Assembly (NCBI GenBank): GCA_029861655.1
Contig: JAOTZA010000003.1
Coordinates: 1 to 28,933, forward strand
Source: Acidobacteriota bacterium
Lineage (GTDB): Bacteria > Acidobacteriota > Thermoanaerobaculia > Multivoradales > JAHEKO01
DNA: 28,933 nt
Reading direction: 5' to 3'
Shown: piece by piece, positions 28,557 through 28,933 of the stretch
Position numbering within the stretch: the stretch's first letter is position 1
How the letters are laid out: each line of letters starts with the position of its first letter
Notes under the pieces: generated by a model
Seen by the model: only the letters and a program-made list of their open reading frames with translations
The model's database searches: none
Told to the model about the DNA's origin: nothing
Position numbers and translations under genes: made by a program

Positions 28557-28933
28557 ATGAAGAAATGGCTGATTCGAGGCGCGATCGTGGTCGCGCTCAT
28601 CGTCCTCTTCATGGTCTTGAAAGCAACGGTCTTCGCCCCGGATCCGGTGGAGGTGGAGGTCGCCGAAGTCGAGCGTGGGCGTGTCGAGGAGACGATCACC
28701 AACACCCGCGCGGGGACGGTGACGGCGCGGCGGCGGGCGAGTCTGTCGCCGGAAGTGGGCGGCCAGATCGTCAAGCTGCCGTTCCGGGAGGGTGACCGGG
28801 TGGAAGAAGGCGATGTGGTGCTGGAGCTCGAGTCAAGCTCACAGCGCGCACAGCTTACGCTGTCGCAACGCGATCTCGAAGCAGCCCGGGCGGAGCAGAA
28901 CCGTGGCTGTCTCGCGGCGGATCGAGCCAAGAG
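28557..28933 (+). CDS. RND-efflux periplasmic adaptor (HlyD/MFP family), 3' partial
   Basis: The visible 125 codons start at the ATG at 28557, with basic K-K-W and a single hydrophobic anchor (about residues 6-26). V-E-V-E-V-A-E-V-E-R-G-R-V, the usual first beta strands of membrane-fusion proteins, comes next. The half-motif of the lipoyl-like domain (V-G-G-Q-I-V-K-L-P-F-R-E-G-D-R-V-E-E-G-D-V-V-L-E-L) and the start of the coiled-coil hairpin (S-Q-R-A-Q-L-T-L-S-Q-R-D-L-E-A-A-R-A) follow. The gene runs off the end of the window, so the transporter and outer-membrane partner are not visible. Substrates could be drugs, metals or lipids. It is divergent from the array and high in GC, so chromosomal. 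Confidence 0.88.
   Translation, partial: MKKWLIRGAIVVALIVLFMVLKATVFAPDPVEVEVAEVERGRVEETITNTRAGTVTARRRASLSPEVGGQIVKLPFREGDRVEEGDVVLELESSSQRAQLTLSQRDLEAARAEQNRGCLAADRAK

Overview
The window is high-GC bacterial chromosome, most likely from an Acidobacteriota member, with Thermoanaerobaculia-like relatives as a guess. The reasons are an exported protein with the VWFA-related domain typical of Acidobacteria, a GWxTD-type exported protein, two exported TPR proteins, and outer-membrane assembly genes showing a Gram-negative (diderm) envelope. No rRNA, tRNA, CRISPR or insertion sequence was seen.

Layout. (1) 1-5617, plus strand: a nucleotide-sugar cluster. It holds a UDP-glucuronate 4-epimerase-like gene (5' end cut by the window), UDP-glucose 6-dehydrogenase and UDP-xylose synthase. 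Together they would make UDP-GlcA and branch it to UDP-GalA and UDP-Xyl for surface polysaccharide. A small unknown protein, a YggX-like protein with two CxxC pairs, a VTT/TVP38 membrane protein and an exported TPR protein follow. Four junctions here are 4-nt start/stop overlaps. (2) 5635-9760, minus strand: FabH-like synthase, GWxTD-like protein, FolE, phosphatidylserine synthase and an uncharacterised exported protein. (3) 9863-14616: a cystathionine beta-synthase-like enzyme (+), a DUF3465-like protein and a PlsB-like acyltransferase (-), then PPK2 and an exported TPR protein (+). (4) 14660-20980, plus strand: one 2106-residue protein joining a TamB-like N-terminal part to POTRA repeats and an Omp85 beta-barrel. 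In Proteobacteria these are two proteins, TamB and TamA. (5) 20999-23020, minus strand: the VWFA-domain protein.

(6) 23179-28336 is an accessory island of visibly lower GC. I read it as an integron cassette array without an integrase in view. Six attC-type sites separate minus-strand genes: a class I methyltransferase, a BrnT/BrnA toxin-antitoxin pair, an exported SgcJ/EcaC-like NTF2-fold protein, a second methyltransferase, a DUF4440-like lipoprotein and an atypical SDR-fold protein. The strongest support is internal. In four cassettes the inner 7-bp site (R'') of the attC is the exact reverse complement of the junction at that cassette's own 5' end, and not of its 3' core; a fifth differs by one base. 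This is what circular cassettes integrated one at a time should leave. The distal end is eroded: the SDR gene has no attC, and a brnA-like remnant follows it.

(7) 28557-end, plus strand: the start of an RND-efflux periplasmic adaptor, cut by the window end.

The two observations most worth a second look are the TamB-Omp85 single-chain fusion and the orphan integron array.
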